The notes beneath the pieces are model-generated. The model made no database searches. It was not told the origin of the DNA and worked only from the letters and a program-made list of their open reading frames with translations. A program made the translations under genes and the position numbers. A stretch of 64,000 nucleotides of DNA from Kineosphaera limosa NBRC 100340 (lineage in GTDB: Bacteria > Actinomycetota > Actinomycetes > Actinomycetales > Dermatophilaceae), in assembly GCF_000298215.1 (NCBI RefSeq), contig NZ_BAHD01000005.1:120301-184300 (forward strand), read 5' to 3'. Of this stretch, positions 54,043-62,194 are shown in pieces. The number at the start of each line of letters is the position of its first letter. Within the stretch, counting starts at the first letter, position 1.

Positions 54043-54060
54043 TCGGAGGGATGGGGCTCC

Positions 54061-55086
54061 TTGTCTGACGCGCCGGTGCCTGACGCGCGGATGGTTCGCC
54101 TCACGCGTGACTTCTGGACCGCGACGCCCCGGTGGTCGCTGCGGCGCCGGTTGCCGGACGGGCGCGCCTCGGATGTCGTGGGGCACGTGCTCGTCGCTGA
54201 CGAATCCGGCGTTGTGCTGCTCCCGGAGGACGGCCCGGCGGTGCGGGTCGACCGCGCTGATGTCGTGGCTCATCGGGTGGTGCCGCCGCGAGCGGTCCGC
54301 CCCGCCTCCAGCCCCGAGGCGCTGGAGCGGATCGCAGCCCGTGGCTGGCCGGGATTGGCCCTGTGGCGCCTGGGCGGCTGGCTGCTGCGGTCGGGCGGCG
54401 GCTACTCTAACCGGGCGAATTCAGTGCTCGTGGCGGGCGATCCGGGCCTGCCGATCGCCGCCGCGCTGGAGGTGGTGGCAGACCACTACGCGCAGTTGGG
54501 CCGCCCGGCGATCATGCAACTACCGCACGCCATCGACGCGCCCCGGGTAGGGCAGGACGACCCCACCGCGGACGTCGCAGCCGCCGCGGTTGCGGCCGGG
54601 TGGCAGCCGTACAGCCAGACCCGCGTGCTCACCGCCGATCTGCGCCGCCTACGGCCGGAGGTGGCAGCGCCGGGGATCGATGCTCCGGCCGCGACGTGGT
54701 CGGACGCCCCCGACGACGCCTGGTTGCACGGCCTCCACGGTGGGCAGGCGAGCACCGACGAGGTAGCCCGCGCGGTCATCACCTCCGCACCGGCGGAGTA
54801 CCTCACGCTGCGCGACACAGGCGACGATCCGGTGGCTATCGGCCGCCTCGTGCATACCGACGACTGGGCCGGCCTGTCCTGCATCGAGGTCGCCCCCGAG
54901 CAGCGCGGCCGCGGCCTGGGCCGTCACATCACCGAGCTGATGCTCGCCCGCGCCCGCACCGCCGTGACACCGGCCCGCTTCGCCTACCTGCAGGTCGAGG
55001 TCGACAACGCCCCCGCCCTCGCGCTCTACAACTCCCTCGGCTTCACGGACCATCACGACTACCACTACTGCCGGCTCATGCCCTGA
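54061..55086 (+). CDS. CG3035/Rv0428c-type GNAT N-acetyltransferase
   Basis: A 341-aa protein with an N-terminal SH3-like part (RRRLPDGRASDVVGHVLVADESGVVLLPEDG then a VAHRVVPPRAVR link) and a C-terminal GNAT domain: EVAPEQRGRGLGRHITELMLARA is motif A, then LQVEVDNAPALALYNSLGF. Family members were described as N-acetylglutamate synthases; activity here is inferred. TTG 54061 has GGAGGG 10 nt upstream; ATG 54031 lies inside the palindrome and would add 10 residues. Confidence 0.82.
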   Translation: MSDAPVPDARMVRLTRDFWTATPRWSLRRRLPDGRASDVVGHVLVADESGVVLLPEDGPAVRVDRADVVAHRVVPPRAVRPASSPEALERIAARGWPGLALWRLGGWLLRSGGGYSNRANSVLVAGDPGLPIAAALEVVADHYAQLGRPAIMQLPHAIDAPRVGQDDPTADVAAAAVAAGWQPYSQTRVLTADLRRLRPEVAAPGIDAPAATWSDAPDDAWLHGLHGGQASTDEVARAVITSAPAEYLTLRDTGDDPVAIGRLVHTDDWAGLSCIEVAPEQRGRGLGRHITELMLARARTAVTPARFAYLQVEVDNAPALALYNSLGFTDHHDYHYCRLMP

Positions 55087-55247
55087 TCACGTCCTCGGCG
55101 TCTACCGGTCGTTCACATTGACCAAGAATTTACTGCGACCCGACCAGCGCTTGAGGCTGCGAAGCTCAGGATTGGGAGCTGGAGGCGACGTGCGCCTGCA
55201 CCTGTCGAGAGGGGATCTGGTGATCGCCAGTTCAGATCTTGGGCCGC

Positions 55248-55943
55248 ATGCTGGCCTGTCGTGATCTGCAGCTGACTCTCGGTGGCACTCCCATTTTGCG
55301 GGGTGTGGACGCCGTGTTCGAGGGTGGTGCGATCGCCGTCGTGGGCCGCTCGGGGGCTGGCAAGACCAGCCTCCTGCACTGCTTGGCCGGCTTGCGGACG
55401 CCGACCGCCGGCGAGGTCACCTTCGACGGCGCGTCGCTCGCGGCGATGTCGGAGGAAGATCGTGCCCGACTCCGTCTCGAGCGATTCGGTTTCGTGTTCC
55501 AGCGCGCCGAGCTGCTTGGGGAGCTGTCCCTGCTTGAGAACATCGCCCTGCCACTGGAAATGCGCGGCGAGCCTCGACGGGAGTGCGCGCGGCGGGCGGC
55601 CGAACTGGTCGAGCGCCTCGACCTGAGCGACTGCGCAGGGAGGCGACCCGATCGGGTCTCTGGGGGGCAGCGCCAGCGAGCCGCGGTTGCGCGGGCCGTG
55701 GTCGGCCGCCCGGCGGTCGTTTTCGCCGACGAACCCACCGGCGCCCTGGACGAACGGAACGGCCGCTTCGTCGTCGACATGCTGCTGCAGCAGTGCGCTC
55801 ACGAATCCGCGGCGCTCGTGATGGTGACGCACGACGCGCAGTGGGCCGACCTGTGCGATCGGCGCCTCACCATGGCCGATGGTGTGGTCGCCGCCGACGA
55901 TGTCTCCAGCGCCTCCGAGCGTGCATCGACCGGCCCGCAATGA
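55248..55943 (+). CDS. ABC transporter ATP-binding protein (MacB/LolD type)
   Basis: A 231-aa ATPase with Walker A GRSGAGKTSL (about residue 35), signature VSGGQRQRAAVARAV, Walker B AVVFADEPTGALD and MVTHDAQWADL. It pairs with the FtsX-type permease whose ATG overlaps its stop (ATGA), so it is likely to power a lipoprotein, peptide or antimicrobial efflux system. ATG 55248 is chosen; TTG 55239 is in frame. Confidence 0.9.
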   Translation: MLACRDLQLTLGGTPILRGVDAVFEGGAIAVVGRSGAGKTSLLHCLAGLRTPTAGEVTFDGASLAAMSEEDRARLRLERFGFVFQRAELLGELSLLENIALPLEMRGEPRRECARRAAELVERLDLSDCAGRRPDRVSGGQRQRAAVARAVVGRPAVVFADEPTGALDERNGRFVVDMLLQQCAHESAALVMVTHDAQWADLCDRRLTMADGVVAADDVSSASERASTGPQ

Positions 55944-58192
55944 TCCGTCGGTTCGCCCGGGACGCGGGATTGGTGTGGCGGCTGCTGTGGCGCGGCGACC
56001 GGCGCGGACGTACCGGGACGTTGTTGACCGTTGTCGGCGTGGCCGTCGCCGTGTTCTGTGCGTTGCTGGTGACCGCCGTCCCGAGGGCGCTGGAAGCGGC
56101 CGACTCACGACTCGTGGCTCGCACCCCCGTGGGGCAACCCGGTACGCACGGGATGCGCATCACCTCCTCGATCGAGCTCTTCGAGGGGAGGGCGTGGACG
56201 CGGATGTACGTGGCCGGTCCGGGCGTGGCTGATCCGCGCCCACCCGGGCTGGATGCCTGGCCCGCGGCGGGTCAGACGCTCCTGTCACCCGAGCTCGCTC
56301 GGACACTGGCGGGCCGCTCGGATGCCGGGCGTCTCACCGGGCCGCTCGCCCCGGGGGTGGTCGGCGACGCGGGGCTCACCGCTCCTGGCGAGTTGCTCTC
56401 CTACGAGGTCTACGCCGGGCCGGCCGGCTCAGACATCGTCGTGACCGGCTTCGGTGACCCGCGAGCGCGCGGCTCCATCCTGTCGGTGCCGTTGGTCGTG
56501 CAACTTGTCGTCGTCGTCGCCCTTCCGTTGGTGCTCTTCCTCCTCGTCGTCATGCGGCTCAGCCTGCGCTGGCGCGCCCAACGCAGCGCCGCCCTGCACC
56601 TCATCGGAGTAGGGCCGCGCCGGGGAGCGCGCCTCTTCGCCGTGGAGATGGGGGTGGTCTCGGCGATCGGAGCCACGAGCGGTGTCGTGGCCTACGCCGC
56701 GTTTCAGCCGGTCATCGCCGGTTCCGGGGTGTTGGGCCTGGCCTGGTTTCCGGCCGACGCGCAGCTGCCGTGGTGGGCGGCCATACTGGTGGTCGTCGTC
56801 TTCACCTGTCTGGCGACCCGCCTGGCGCACCTGGTGATGTCGGGCGGGGTCTCCGATGCCTGGCGCGACGCCTCACCTCGGCGATGGCGCACAGCCGTTG
56901 GCCTGACCCTCTTCGTGCCCGCGGCGACCGTGGCGATCGCCTGTGTCGCGTGGGCAGCCGCGAGCGACGTCGAGCCGCGGGTGCTGCCCGAGGGCGGCTA
57001 CATCCCGACGGTGCTCGCGTGCCTCCTGGTAGGCGCGCTCGGATTGGCGCTCCTGCTGCCCGGGGCCATTGCGGGGGTCGCCGGATGGGTCGCGCGACTG
57101 CCCTGCTCACCGGGGACTCGCCTGGGAGCGCGGCTCGCCGGTGCGCACGCCGTGGCGATGTCCCCGATGGCCGCGGCCATGGCCCTCATCGTGCTCCTTG
57201 CCGGAGCCAGCGAGGCGGTACTCAAGGGTATGTACGTCGACGGCGTGGGCGACCTGTCCAGGGTGAGCGTTCAGGTGGACCTCAACGAACTCGCTCCGGA
57301 AACCCGTCTGGCGCTGCTCGACCTTCCGGCACATGCACGGGTGGTGTATGTCATCGGGGACAGCGCGTCACCTTCTATCGGTCCGGGCCTACCCATGACT
57401 GTGGAAAACGGGCCGTGGATCACGGTGGCCACCTGTCCGGACGTGCAAGCGCACATGGTCGGGATGCCGGGGATCGAGGGCTGTACCGGTCGCCCCCAGC
57501 AGTTCGCGATGGACTACGACACGACCATCCAGCCCGCAGGGACACCCATCATCGTTCGACTCCACGACGGGACCAGGGTGACGGTGCCGACCCCGGCCGA
57601 GCGTTACGAGGCACCTGGCAACGGAGTGCTGCTGCCGCCGCAGGACGCTCCGTGGGTCGCGCACGCGTCTTCGGCGTTCGTCGTGTTTCAGACGTCAGCG
57701 CTGGACGGCAGCTACGAGAACCTCGTCGCGGGCATCCATGCTGTCGCACCCCGCTCGCTGCCGCACACGGCGTACGCGAGCCCGGAGGCGTTGACTCAGC
57801 ATCTGCAGTACTCGGCGGTCTTCCGCGCCGGCATCGGCATGGCGGCCATCCTCACCGCACTGGCGGCCGCCCTGATCATGCTGGACCTACGCTGGCGCAC
57901 CCGGGGAACGCGCGCCGCGCAACAGGCACTCGGCATTCCCCGCCGCGCCCTGCGCCACACCGCACTGTCTCAGGTGGGGGTGCCGACCATGACCGCGTTG
58001 GCTTTAGCCGTGCCGTTCACCCTCGGTGTGAGTTGGTTCTACACCGGCTACTGGGGTCCGTCGTACCTCCTCAGCGGCACGGTCGGCCGCGCGGTCGCCC
58101 TCACTGCCGTGCTCGCCGCCGTCACCGCGGCAGGTGGTGCGATGGTCCTGACCCACGGCAAGTTCACGGTCGACGACCTCGCGGAGGAGTAG
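55940..58192 (+). CDS. FtsX-like permease of an ABC system
   Basis: A 750-aa membrane protein: an N-terminal helix (VGVAVAVFCALLVTAV), an extracellular domain of about 230 residues, a helical bundle, a second large extracellular domain and C-terminal helices. The fold and gene pair fit MacB-type or bacitracin-type transporters. The cargo is unknown. ATG 55940 overlaps the ATPase stop. There is no adjacent response regulator or sensor kinase. Confidence 0.85.
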   Translation: MIRRFARDAGLVWRLLWRGDRRGRTGTLLTVVGVAVAVFCALLVTAVPRALEAADSRLVARTPVGQPGTHGMRITSSIELFEGRAWTRMYVAGPGVADPRPPGLDAWPAAGQTLLSPELARTLAGRSDAGRLTGPLAPGVVGDAGLTAPGELLSYEVYAGPAGSDIVVTGFGDPRARGSILSVPLVVQLVVVVALPLVLFLLVVMRLSLRWRAQRSAALHLIGVGPRRGARLFAVEMGVVSAIGATSGVVAYAAFQPVIAGSGVLGLAWFPADAQLPWWAAILVVVVFTCLATRLAHLVMSGGVSDAWRDASPRRWRTAVGLTLFVPAATVAIACVAWAAASDVEPRVLPEGGYIPTVLACLLVGALGLALLLPGAIAGVAGWVARLPCSPGTRLGARLAGAHAVAMSPMAAAMALIVLLAGASEAVLKGMYVDGVGDLSRVSVQVDLNELAPETRLALLDLPAHARVVYVIGDSASPSIGPGLPMTVENGPWITVATCPDVQAHMVGMPGIEGCTGRPQQFAMDYDTTIQPAGTPIIVRLHDGTRVTVPTPAERYEAPGNGVLLPPQDAPWVAHASSAFVVFQTSALDGSYENLVAGIHAVAPRSLPHTAYASPEALTQHLQYSAVFRAGIGMAAILTALAAALIMLDLRWRTRGTRAAQQALGIPRRALRHTALSQVGVPTMTALALAVPFTLGVSWFYTGYWGPSYLLSGTVGRAVALTAVLAAVTAAGGAMVLTHGKFTVDDLAEE

Positions 58193-58232
58193 CGGACGCG
58201 ATTCGCTGTGGCAGGTTGCTCTGGTTTCGCCG

Positions 58233-59045
58233 CTACCCGGCATCCAGCGGCCGGGCGGCCATGTCTGGTAGCGCTGGGGGAGTGCCGCCGAAGGCGGGAC
58301 AGAGGGTCTGGTGTTGGCACCAATTGCACAGGCGGCCGGGCTTGGGGCGGAAGTCCCCGGTGGTGGTGGCGCGGTCGATGGCCAGCCAGAGGGCCTTGAG
58401 TTTGCGCTCGACGGCCAGCAGGTCGGCCTCTGCGGGTTCGTACGCGACGACCTCGGCGTTGCCCAGATAGACGAGCTGTAGTCGGGTCGGCACACGGCCG
58501 TGTAGGCGCCACAGGACGAGCGCGTAGAACTTCATCTGGAACAGCGCCTTGGCCTCGAAGCTCTCTCCTGGGGCCCGGCCCGTTTTGTAGTCCACGACCC
58601 GCATCCGGCCGTCGGGAGCGACATCGAGCCGGTCGACGTAGCCGCGCAACGTGAGGCCGTCGACCTCGGTCTCGACGTACAGCTCCCGCTCGGCCGGCTC
58701 CAGCCGGGTCGGATCCTCCAGAGTGAACCAACGCTCGATGAGACGGAGCGCCTCGTCGTACCAGACTTGCAAGCGCACCGGATCGCTGTCGTCGACGAGC
58801 TCCGCCAGCTCTGGACGCTCGGTGAGCATCCGCTCCCACTGGCCCGGCAGCAAGCCACCGGCAGCTTCCCTCGTCCGCTGCCTGGCCGGCAGATCGAACA
58901 ACCGCTCCAACACCGCGTGCACCAACGTGCCGCGAGCCATCGCCGGGGTCGCCGACTCCGGCAGCTTGTCGAGCACGCGAAAGCGGTACAGCAGCGGGCA
59001 CTGCATGAAGTCCGACGCGCGGCTCGGAGACAGTGCAGCAACCAT
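58233..59045 (-). CDS. RecB-like PD-(D/E)XK nuclease with Fe-S cysteines
   Basis: A 270-aa nuclease. The N-terminal FMQCPLLYRFR cysteine and C-terminal CNWCQHQTLC cysteines form the AddB/RecB-like 4Fe-4S pattern. The catalytic core includes TEVDGLTLRGYVDRLDVAPDG and VVDYKTG (D, K). In actinobacteria this gene lies near trmI and mpa, as here. ATG 59045 is chosen: minus-strand TAAGGT ends 7 nt upstream. It would resect or trim DNA ends. Confidence 0.9.
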   Translation of the reverse strand: MVAALSPSRASDFMQCPLLYRFRVLDKLPESATPAMARGTLVHAVLERLFDLPARQRTREAAGGLLPGQWERMLTERPELAELVDDSDPVRLQVWYDEALRLIERWFTLEDPTRLEPAERELYVETEVDGLTLRGYVDRLDVAPDGRMRVVDYKTGRAPGESFEAKALFQMKFYALVLWRLHGRVPTRLQLVYLGNAEVVAYEPAEADLLAVERKLKALWLAIDRATTTGDFRPKPGRLCNWCQHQTLCPAFGGTPPALPDMAARPLDAG

Positions 59046-59052
59046 GCTCGGC

Positions 59053-59058
59053 ACCTTA
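59053..59058 (-). promoter_or_regulatory. -10 element for the RecB-like nuclease
   Basis: Minus-strand TAAGGT ends 7 nt before ATG 59045. The plus-strand TAGCGT at 59121 lies 63 nt away on the other strand. Confidence 0.4.
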
Positions 59059-59120
59059 GACCCGACCGCCGACAACGTCCTCCTCCCGCGCCGCGAGCGA
59101 ACCTTGTCGGCTCATGGACG

Positions 59121-59126
59121 TAGCGT
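59121..59126 (+). promoter_or_regulatory. -10 element for the 17-aa mini-ORF
   Basis: TAGCGT ends 7 nt before ATG 59134. Confidence 0.4.
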
Positions 59127-59133
59127 GCGAGAC

Positions 59134-59187
59134 ATGTCCCCGACCACACCTTCGCTACCAGCCGCCCCGAACGAGCGAGGCACATGA
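59134..59187 (+). CDS. leaderless 17-aa upstream ORF
   Basis: The frame encodes MSPTTPSLPAAPNERGT and its TGA (59185-59187) overlaps the ATG of the next gene (59184-59186) as ATGA. The ATG follows a TAGCGT hexamer by 7 nt. There is a GAGCGAGG-like sequence inside it before the next start. As with the ORF at 15896, it is either a translational-coupling leader or chance. Confidence 0.4.
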   Translation: MSPTTPSLPAAPNERGT

Positions 59188-59717
59188 GCGGCGGTCACGT
59201 CTACGTCGACGAGTCCAAGGCAAGGGACTACTTGCTCGTCGCGGCCGTCCTTGCTCCTGATGATCTCGCGAAGGCTCGGCGCTTGTTGAAGGCCCTTGTC
59301 ATGCCTGGCCAGCGACGGCTGCACATGAAGCGAGAAAGCAACGCCCGGCGGGGCGCGATCCTCCACGCCATCACTGCCTCGGGAGCCACCGCGACCGTCT
59401 ACAACGCAGGACGGGCCAGCCGAAACGAGCGCGAGGCGCGGCAGGCATGTCTTCAGGCGGTGGTCCTCGACGCGGCAGGCGCCGGTCATCGCTTCCTGTT
59501 CATCGAACAAGACGACTCGCTTGTAGGATGGGAACGCCAGCGGCTGATCGAGATCACCCGCGCCGCCGGATGCCGAGATGTCCTCCAGTACCAGCATCGC
59601 CGCGCCGAGCACGACGTCCTCTTGGCGATCCCCGATGCCATTGCCTGGAGTTGGGCCAGAGGCGAGCAATGGAGACGCCGCGTGCAGCCCCTAGTGGCTA
59701 GTGTCCGGCAGCTCTGA
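59184..59717 (+). CDS. hypothetical protein, possibly RNase-H-like (DUF3800-like)
   Basis: A 177-aa protein beginning VYVDESKARDYLLVAAVL, where an early Asp-Glu-Ser in a beta-strand, HMKRES and a late AEHDVLLAIPDAIAWSWARG resemble DUF3800 proteins, which are predicted nucleases. The assignment is weak. It lies between the RecB-like nuclease and the site-2 protease in an otherwise conserved neighbourhood. Translation probably depends on the overlapping mini-ORF. Confidence 0.55.
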   Translation: MSGGHVYVDESKARDYLLVAAVLAPDDLAKARRLLKALVMPGQRRLHMKRESNARRGAILHAITASGATATVYNAGRASRNEREARQACLQAVVLDAAGAGHRFLFIEQDDSLVGWERQRLIEITRAAGCRDVLQYQHRRAEHDVLLAIPDAIAWSWARGEQWRRRVQPLVASVRQL

Positions 59718-59894
59718 GGCCGCACAGCGCGAAGCCCGGCTCACCGACCGTCCGGACGGCTACCGGGCCCACTTCCTGGGGCTCAACGCGCCAGGCTCCC
59801 CCATGGTAGGCCTTCCGGGGGCAAGCTCGCCACCGCCGGTTCGGTAGGTGAGGCGACACCGGAGCGGGCGCTCCAGGTTGTCAGGGGTGTGACG

Positions 59895-59900
59895 TAGCGT
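59895..59900 (+). promoter_or_regulatory. -10 element for the site-2 protease
   Basis: TAGCGT ends 7 nt before ATG 59908. Confidence 0.45.
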
Positions 59901-59907
59901 GCTGCGC

Positions 59908-61083
59908 ATGTCCTCGACCCAGCCCACGCCGACCGCCCACGCGGACGACGGCTCCGGTTCGGGGTGGCGCGTCGGCTCCCTGCGCGGCATCCCGGTCTAC
60001 ATCGGTGGCGGCTGGGTCGTCATCGCCCTCTTCATGGTCGCCGTCTTCGGCCCTCAGATCGCCCGCACCCTGCCCGGGCTCGGCGTGTGGGCGTACGTAC
60101 TCGCCCTCGGCTACGCGGCGTTGCTGCTGGTCAGCGTGCTGGTGCACGAGGCGGCGCACGCTCTGACGGCACTCGGGTGCGGTTACCGGGTGCACCGCAT
60201 CGCCGCCGACCTCATGGGCGGGCACACCGCTTACGACGCCGCCCGCGCCACCCCCGGTCGCAGTGCCCTCGTCGCCTTCGCGGGCCCGATGGCCAACTTC
60301 GCGCTCTGTCTGCTCGGCTGGCAGATGCTGCCGTACGTGCGCGGCGACGTGCTAGGGCTCCTCATCGCAGCCGTCGCCTGGACCAACGGCTTCGTCGCCC
60401 TCTTCAACTTGCTGCCCGGGCTGCCGCTGGACGGGGGCTTCCTGCTCGACGCCCTCGTCTGGCGCATCACCGGGCAACGCCACCTGGGGCTCATCGCCGC
60501 CGGCTGGTCCGGGCGGATCGTCACCCTGGCCGTCGTCTTCTGGTTTGCCGTCAGACCCCTGTTGGAGGGCAGCTACCCGAGCCTTTTCACCATCGCGTGG
60601 ATCGCGCTCATCGGCGCCTTCCTCTGGTTCGGCGCCGGGCAGGCGATCACCACCGGCAGACTGCGCGGCCGGCTGGCCCGCCTCGACGTGCGCACCGTGA
60701 CCCACCCCGTTGTCACCATGGCCCGGTCCGCGCCCCTGACCGACATTCCGCGGGTACCGGCCGAACTCGCGCAGCGGGGCGTCGTCGTGGCCATCGTCGA
60801 CGACGACGGCACCCCCTTGGGCATCCTCGATGGCGAGGCCGTCGGGGAGGCGGTGAAGTCCGGCTACGAGCATGCCGCCGCCGAGTCGTGCCTGCGGCTC
60901 ATGCCCCCCGCGTGGGTGCTGGATCTGTCGGAACGGTCCGCCGACCTGAGCTCCGCGATCGACGCCCTCGTCGAGCACCGCCTCCCGTTGCTGCTGCTGC
61001 GCGAACCCGGTGGGGCCCCCTGGGGCGCGCTCGACGGCGGCACCGTCAGCGACATTGCCACCGGTGCGAAGAAGGCGCCGTGA
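59908..61083 (+). CDS. site-2 protease family zinc metalloprotease with CBS domain
   Basis: A 391-aa membrane protease of family M50. The HExxH motif is VLVHEAAHAL, the third ligand lies in NLLPGLPLDGGFLLDAL, and the first four to six helices make the core. A C-terminal soluble part (about residues 265-390) looks like a CBS pair, possibly sensing nucleotides. It would cut membrane-embedded substrates such as anti-sigma factors. The stop overlaps the GTG of a mini-ORF. Confidence 0.9.
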   Translation: MSSTQPTPTAHADDGSGSGWRVGSLRGIPVYIGGGWVVIALFMVAVFGPQIARTLPGLGVWAYVLALGYAALLLVSVLVHEAAHALTALGCGYRVHRIAADLMGGHTAYDAARATPGRSALVAFAGPMANFALCLLGWQMLPYVRGDVLGLLIAAVAWTNGFVALFNLLPGLPLDGGFLLDALVWRITGQRHLGLIAAGWSGRIVTLAVVFWFAVRPLLEGSYPSLFTIAWIALIGAFLWFGAGQAITTGRLRGRLARLDVRTVTHPVVTMARSAPLTDIPRVPAELAQRGVVVAIVDDDGTPLGILDGEAVGEAVKSGYEHAAAESCLRLMPPAWVLDLSERSADLSSAIDALVEHRLPLLLLREPGGAPWGALDGGTVSDIATGAKKAP

Positions 61084-61112
61084 GCACGGATCTAGACTGG
61101 CGGGCATCATGA
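61080..61112 (+). CDS. bridging 10-aa mini-ORF between protease and trmI
   Basis: GTG 61080 overlaps the protease stop (GTGA) and encodes [10 protein letters not shown]; its TGA 61110-61112 overlaps the TrmI ATG (ATGA). A GAAGAAGG sequence 4-5 nt upstream could serve as ribosome site. The TrmI ATG has no ribosome site of its own. Chance is possible, but the double overlap is notable. Confidence 0.35.
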   Translation: MSTDLDWRAS

Positions 61113-62194
61113 CAGACCTGAGCGACGGACCCACCGGCGCCCATCGGCGCCGAGGTCACTTTCTGGCCGGCGAGCGGATCCAACTGACCGACCCCAAGGG
61201 GCGGATGCACACGATCACGCTCGAACCCGGCAAACAGTTCTTCACGCACCGCGGCAGCCTGCGCCACGACGACCTCATCGGCAGCCCCGACGGGTCGACG
61301 GTGACCAACACGGCCGGCGTCGAATATCTCGCACTGCGGCCGCTGCTCGCCGACTACGTGATGTCGATGCCGCGCGGCGCAGCCGTCGTCTACCCCAAGG
61401 ACTCCGGGCAGATCGTCGCGATGGCCGACATCTTTCCCGGCGCCCGCGTCGTCGAGGCCGGCGTGGGCTCCGGGGCGCTGTCCATGTCGCTGCTGCGCGC
61501 GGTGGGTGACGCCGGACTGGTGCACTCCTTCGAGCGGCGCGGCGAATTCGCCGAGATCGCCCGCGGTAACGTCGAGGACTTCTTCGACGGCCCGCACCCG
61601 GCGTGGAAGGTGACCGTCGGAGACCTCGTCGGCACGCTCCCCCTGGCGGTGCGCGACGGCAGCATCGACCGGGTCGTGCTCGACATGCTCGCCCCCTGGG
61701 AATGCCTCGATGTCGTCGCCGACGCCCTGGCCCCCGGCGGCGTGCTCATCTGTTACGTCGCCACCGCCACGCAACTCTCCCGGGTCGCCGAAGCGATGCG
61801 CGCCCACGGCGGCTACACCGAACCGCAGGCCTGGGAGTCGCTCGTGCGCGGCTGGCACCTCGAAGGCCTCGCCGTGCGACCCGAACACCGCATGCACGGG
61901 CACACCGGCTTCCTCATCACCACCCGCCGCCTCGCCCCCGGCGTCACCCCGCCGCTGCGCAAACGCCGACCGGCCAAGGGCGCCTACGACACCGACACCG
62001 GCAGCGCCAGCGAGCAGTGGGAGGCCGAAGAGGTCGGCGAGCGGGTCGCCTCCGACAAGAAGCTGCGCCGCCTGGCCCGCAGCGCCCAGGCCCGCCGGGC
62101 TGGCGCCGACACCAAGTCGGAGCGGGCGGCCGGACTGGTTGAGCCGGCGCAGGGCAGCGCGGACACCGGGGCGACGCAGGAGAGCGAGTCATGA
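61109..62194 (+). CDS. trmI: tRNA (adenine-58-N1) methyltransferase TrmI
   Basis: A 361-aa enzyme that makes m1A58 in tRNAs. The SAM motif I is [14 protein letters not shown], with the downstream DMLAPWECL and [16 protein letters not shown] motifs. The C-terminal 80 residues are charged and low in complexity. Its stop overlaps the ARC ATG (ATGA), so the two are co-expressed. Actinobacteria typically keep trmI directly before mpa/arc. Confidence 0.93.
   Translation: MTDLSDGPTGAHRRRGHFLAGERIQLTDPKGRMHTITLEPGKQFFTHRGSLRHDDLIGSPDGSTVTNTAGVEYLALRPLLADYVMSMPRGAAVVYPKDSGQIVAMADIFPGARVVEAGVGSGALSMSLLRAVGDAGLVHSFERRGEFAEIARGNVEDFFDGPHPAWKVTVGDLVGTLPLAVRDGSIDRVVLDMLAPWECLDVVADALAPGGVLICYVATATQLSRVAEAMRAHGGYTEPQAWESLVRGWHLEGLAVRPEHRMHGHTGFLITTRRLAPGVTPPLRKRRPAKGAYDTDTGSASEQWEAEEVGERVASDKKLRRLARSAQARRAGADTKSERAAGLVEPAQGSADTGATQESES

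Noticed and set aside
59760..59990. Minus-strand 76-codon frame before the site-2 protease
   Set aside because: It overlaps the protease start, has no ribosome site and no homologous features.
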